Origin: Theocolax elegans | Taxonomy: Eukaryota; Arthropoda; Insecta; Hymenoptera; Cerocephalidae | Assembly (NCBI GenBank): GCA_026168455.1 | Contig: CM047431.1 | Location: forward strand, 44,519,466-44,583,465 | DNA length: 64,000 nucleotides | Reading direction: 5' to 3' | Part shown: positions 61,013 to 64,000 of the stretch, piece by piece | How positions within the stretch are numbered: the stretch's first letter is position 1 | How the letters are laid out: the number at the start of each line of letters is the position of its first letter | The notes under the pieces: generated by a model | Database searches by the model: none | Told to the model about the DNA's origin: nothing | What the model saw: only the letters and a program-made list of their open reading frames with translations | Program-made: the position numbers and the translations under genes

Positions 61013-61960
61013 ATCAAAAACACCTTCCAAGAAGGTGTCAAAACCCGCAAGTATTTTGTGTTAACACATATTTTATATGTAACTTATATTTAACATTTTA
61101 TATATATAAAGTTTCTGCAATTAAAAGTACTTAAATCAAAGCGGTATAATCGACAAGTATTTTGTAACAATGGCCAAAAAGAGCTAAAAATCTGTACATA
61201 TTATTTTTAGAAAGTGTTTAATTTATAATTTTTGTAATTCGCACGTATGTGTGGATTCCAAACATATTTTCAAAATACTTATCCGGTAGTTAAAGAATTA
61301 CTTAGTCCATTTTTTTAAAACCTTCAAGACGGCATAAATCCGCATAAGTATGGGTATTTTCCAATCACGGTTTTTAAATTTTTTTTCAATATTTCACATT
61401 TTTGCTAAAAATAATTTTTTTTTATAAATAAAATTTATCTAATAAATAACTTTAATTATTACTCCCAGCTTTTGTCTGTTTCTTTAAATTTTAATTAAAT
61501 ATTTTTTTTTTATATTACAAATCTCCATATATGAAGCTTTTGCAATTGAAAGGACTGAAATCAAACTGGAATCGACAAGTATTTTGAATCTAACTCCCAT
61601 ATTTTCTCTACTTATTTATATTTTATTACACCTTTTATATATATTCCATAATAGTATTCTGCAATTGAAAATATTGAAATCAAAAACACCTTCCAAGAAG
61701 GTGTCAAAACCCGCAAGTATTTTGTGTTGACACCTTTTTTATATGTAACTTATATTTAACATTATGTGTATATATATATATATATATACAGTTTCTGCAA
61801 TTGAAAGTACTGAAATCAAAGCGGTATAATCGACAAGTATTTTGTATATATTACCGTAAATTTGTGATTAATTAAACATTTACATATATTTCTTAAACTC
61901 CAGAAAAAGTTCTGCAATAGAAAGTACTGAAATCAAAGCGGAATCAACAAGTATTTATTT
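61013..61960. repeat. Array of dispersed ~50 bp repeats with a perfect palindrome
   Basis: The word TTCTGCAATTGAAAGTACTG, followed by AAATCAAAGCGG and CGACAAGTATTTTG, occurs in whole or part five times (about 61113, 61541, 61653, 61791, 61911). The palindrome ACACCTTCCAAGAAGGTGT occurs at 61020-61038 and 61686-61704, each followed by CAAAACCCGCAAGTATTTTG. About 150 bp around these form a direct repeat (61013-61170 and 61680-61850). No coding capacity; internal repeats of a non-autonomous mobile element are likely. Confidence 0.75.
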
Positions 61961-62099
61961 TTAAAAATACAAATATCTATTAAATTGAAAACAAACATTT
62001 TTTCAGAAAAGCATCCTACAAATTTACATTTCAATAATTCTAGTCCTGTCATGTCCTACAAGCAATAAATAAATAATTTTTTAATAATTTTATTAATTT

Positions 62100-62292
62100 C
62101 TGCAAAACTGATAAAAAATAAATTTCTGACTTTTTTATTCTCTTTAAATACACAATGTCTATCCTTCCCGTGTTTTACAGCAATAGATAAACAATTTTAT
62201 ATAATAATAATAATAATATTCATTTGTGCAAAATTAATTTCTGCAAAACTAATAAAAAAGTAATTTCTCTCTTTTTTATTCTCTTTAAATAA
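62100..62292. repeat. Diverged direct repeat (period ~142)
   Basis: CTGCAAAACT...TTTTTTATTCTCTTTAAATA occurs at about 62100-62150 and again at 62242-62292, with several differences. The second copy forms part of the perfect inverted-repeat arm. Confidence 0.7.
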
Positions 62293-64000
62293 AATAATAC
62301 TTGCACCACCGTTGGTTAAGTATTTCAAAATTTTTTTACGATTTACTAATAAGGTAAAAGTACCAATTACTGAACACCTAAGGATATTAGACATTATGTT
62401 TAATGTATAGTTTGTTGAAAAATATACACAAAATTAAAAACTACTAGTTCTAATAAAAAGTATTTGCTTTATAGCGTGTGTTACATTGCAAACGCACTAA
62501 TCTTCATGTTTAATTTTCATAATATAAATGAAAATACAATTGATGACATTGAACCAATATCTGGACTAATAAAACGTGATTGTACCTCTATCCGAATGCA
62601 TACGTCCCAATAACTGTACGTAACTTTACCATGCTGTAAATGATAATTTAAAAAGCAACTGCACCATAATAAATAATTAATAAATACGTAAAATCTGTGC
62701 AGAGAATATAATTATTTATTAATTAATGTGTAAAGTTTTTTACGAAGGAAAGTATATAAAGTAAAGTAAAGGTTAAATAAGAAACTTATATTAAATACGT
62801 TTATTACAAAATTTTAACAATGTATGAATGTTTCTGATTAATATTTACACACTTATATTAATATTAAATGAATAAACTGAAACAGTTATTTTAATATGCA
62901 GTATTTAATTATAAAATTTGTAGGTTAACTTTGTCTTATTCTAAATTTACTAATTTTTCTTACGTACAATGTATTAAATTAATATGAAAAACAACTACAT
63001 ACATTATAGTATAAATAAATATAACTGTAAAATAGTTAATACTTACTCAATTCTTTAATGAATAAATAATAATTCAGAACAAAAGTCGAGATCATGAGAA
63101 ATTATTACACTGGTCAGTTACTAGGACAAACCTCGATAGAACGTAACAAATAATATAAACTATATTTTTAATAAAAAAAAGTATAAAGCAACAAAAACAT
63201 ATTGTTTAATATTGATTATAGTACATTAAAAATTATGTTTATGCATTTTTTAGATGTTATAACTAATAAATATATCCCAAATCGCCTTAAGCGTGCACGC
63301 GAATTTCTTAGCAAATCGTTCAGAAAATCCGTTATTTTAGTATTGTGAACATCATTAGTCAAATATTGATTTTTTATATAAATTAAAACAAAACCGACAT
63401 AAAACTTTTTTTCGTTTAAGCTAACGAATGTTCAAAGTATTTAAATATATTAAATACGTTTACATGTCTGCTCTCATAATTTTGCAAAACGTAATTTTCC
63501 ATTCGTGTCCAGCATCTGGCACTTGTCCAGTCATTGGTACTTTTACCTTATCCTCTTGTATACTGATGATAGTTTAAAAAAAGTTGAAATAAAGCAATCT
63601 AATGTTTAAAACCTAATATTTCTAAATTGGAATTGAACGTGTCTATTCTTTTTCTAATCATAAATAGTTGTCAAGTGCGGGTGCTTTGTTTAACTACTGA
63701 AGTCAAATAAAAATTAATCGCTGATACGATATATACAGGTCTCATGAGAAACATTAAGTCATATATATACTTAATCTTACCTTAAAATATTTATAAGCCC
63801 TTGATAGAAACATGCATATGCAGTGTGTTATGCAGTTAGAATTAGACTTAACATACAAGAGAAAGAAAGCAATTCAACCAGTGGTGCAAGTATTATTTTA
63901 TTTAAAGAGAATAAAAAAGAGAGAAATTACTTTTTTATTAGTTTTGCAGAAATTAATTTTGCACAAATGAATATTATTATTATTATTATATAAAATTGTT
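62190..64000. mobile_element. Element bounded by a 120 bp identical inverted repeat, running off the window
   Basis: The left arm 62190-62309 and right arm 63881-64000 are reverse complements with no difference that I can find by eye; imperfect pairing continues a few bases inward. The right arm is cut by the window edge, so the true arm may be longer. The 1.57 kb between holds a second inverted pair (62349-62374 with 63526-63551) and no recognisable protein. Confidence 0.8.
62349..63551. mobile_element. Nested inverted-repeat element
   Basis: ATAAGGTAAAAGTACCAAT near 62349 and its complement ending at 63551 form terminal arms of about 26 bp with two or three mismatches, enclosing 1.2 kb of AT-rich sequence. 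Probably a non-autonomous DNA transposon. A target duplication is not clear. Confidence 0.6.

Noticed and set aside
61013..61960. CRISPR-like appearance of repeats with variable spacers
   Set aside because: The window is clearly eukaryotic, the copies are imperfect and irregularly spaced, and no cas-like gene is present.

Overview
This is a eukaryotic, AT-rich, intron-rich insect window. I think it is hymenopteran (ant, bee or wasp): AT-rich DNA is broken by CpG-rich islands around exons, introns reach more than 10 kb, and the proteins are arthropod-like. The order is inferred from composition and not proven.

Layout. (1) The last three exons of a CDC34/UBE2R-type ubiquitin-conjugating enzyme lie on the + strand at 2274-7146, starting at the exon that carries the catalytic cysteine. 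They are followed by a long 3' untranslated or flanking region. (2) At about 8312-10011 there is an insertion that looks like an endogenised RNA-virus capsid segment on the - strand, broken by a 259 bp tandem duplication. (3) Two genes sit head to tail on the - strand, a three-exon JTB gene (14195-14830) and an intronless GSTCD homologue (12468-14180). Only 14 bases separate the JTB stop from the GSTCD start. (4) From 20312 to 53608, on the - strand, ten exons of a large bHLH-PAS transcription factor are spread over 33 kb. It closely resembles Dysfusion (the NPAS4 relative). Both PAS domains and the Gln/His-rich C-terminal region are present; the bHLH exon lies beyond the right edge. (5) The rest, 53.6-64.0 kb, appears to be the next dysfusion intron and carries repeats.

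The dysfusion introns hold an initiator tRNA-Met gene (30327-30398, + strand), a hAT-like MITE with an exact 8 bp target duplication, a Tc1/mariner-like relative elsewhere, a three-member family of fold-back elements, a 1.57 kb fold-back element with arms of about 650-740 bp, and several GC-rich islands that could be cis-regulatory. At the right edge there is a 120 bp inverted repeat whose arms look identical and whose second arm runs to the end of the window.

The most notable items are the JTB-GSTCD arrangement (possible dicistronic transcript), two alternative reading frames in the last dysfusion exon served by two donors, the duplicated viral insert, and the young inverted-repeat structure at 62.2-64.0 kb. 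Splice phases were checked by hand across every annotated junction and agree. Family assignments rest on recognition of protein sequence, not on a database search.
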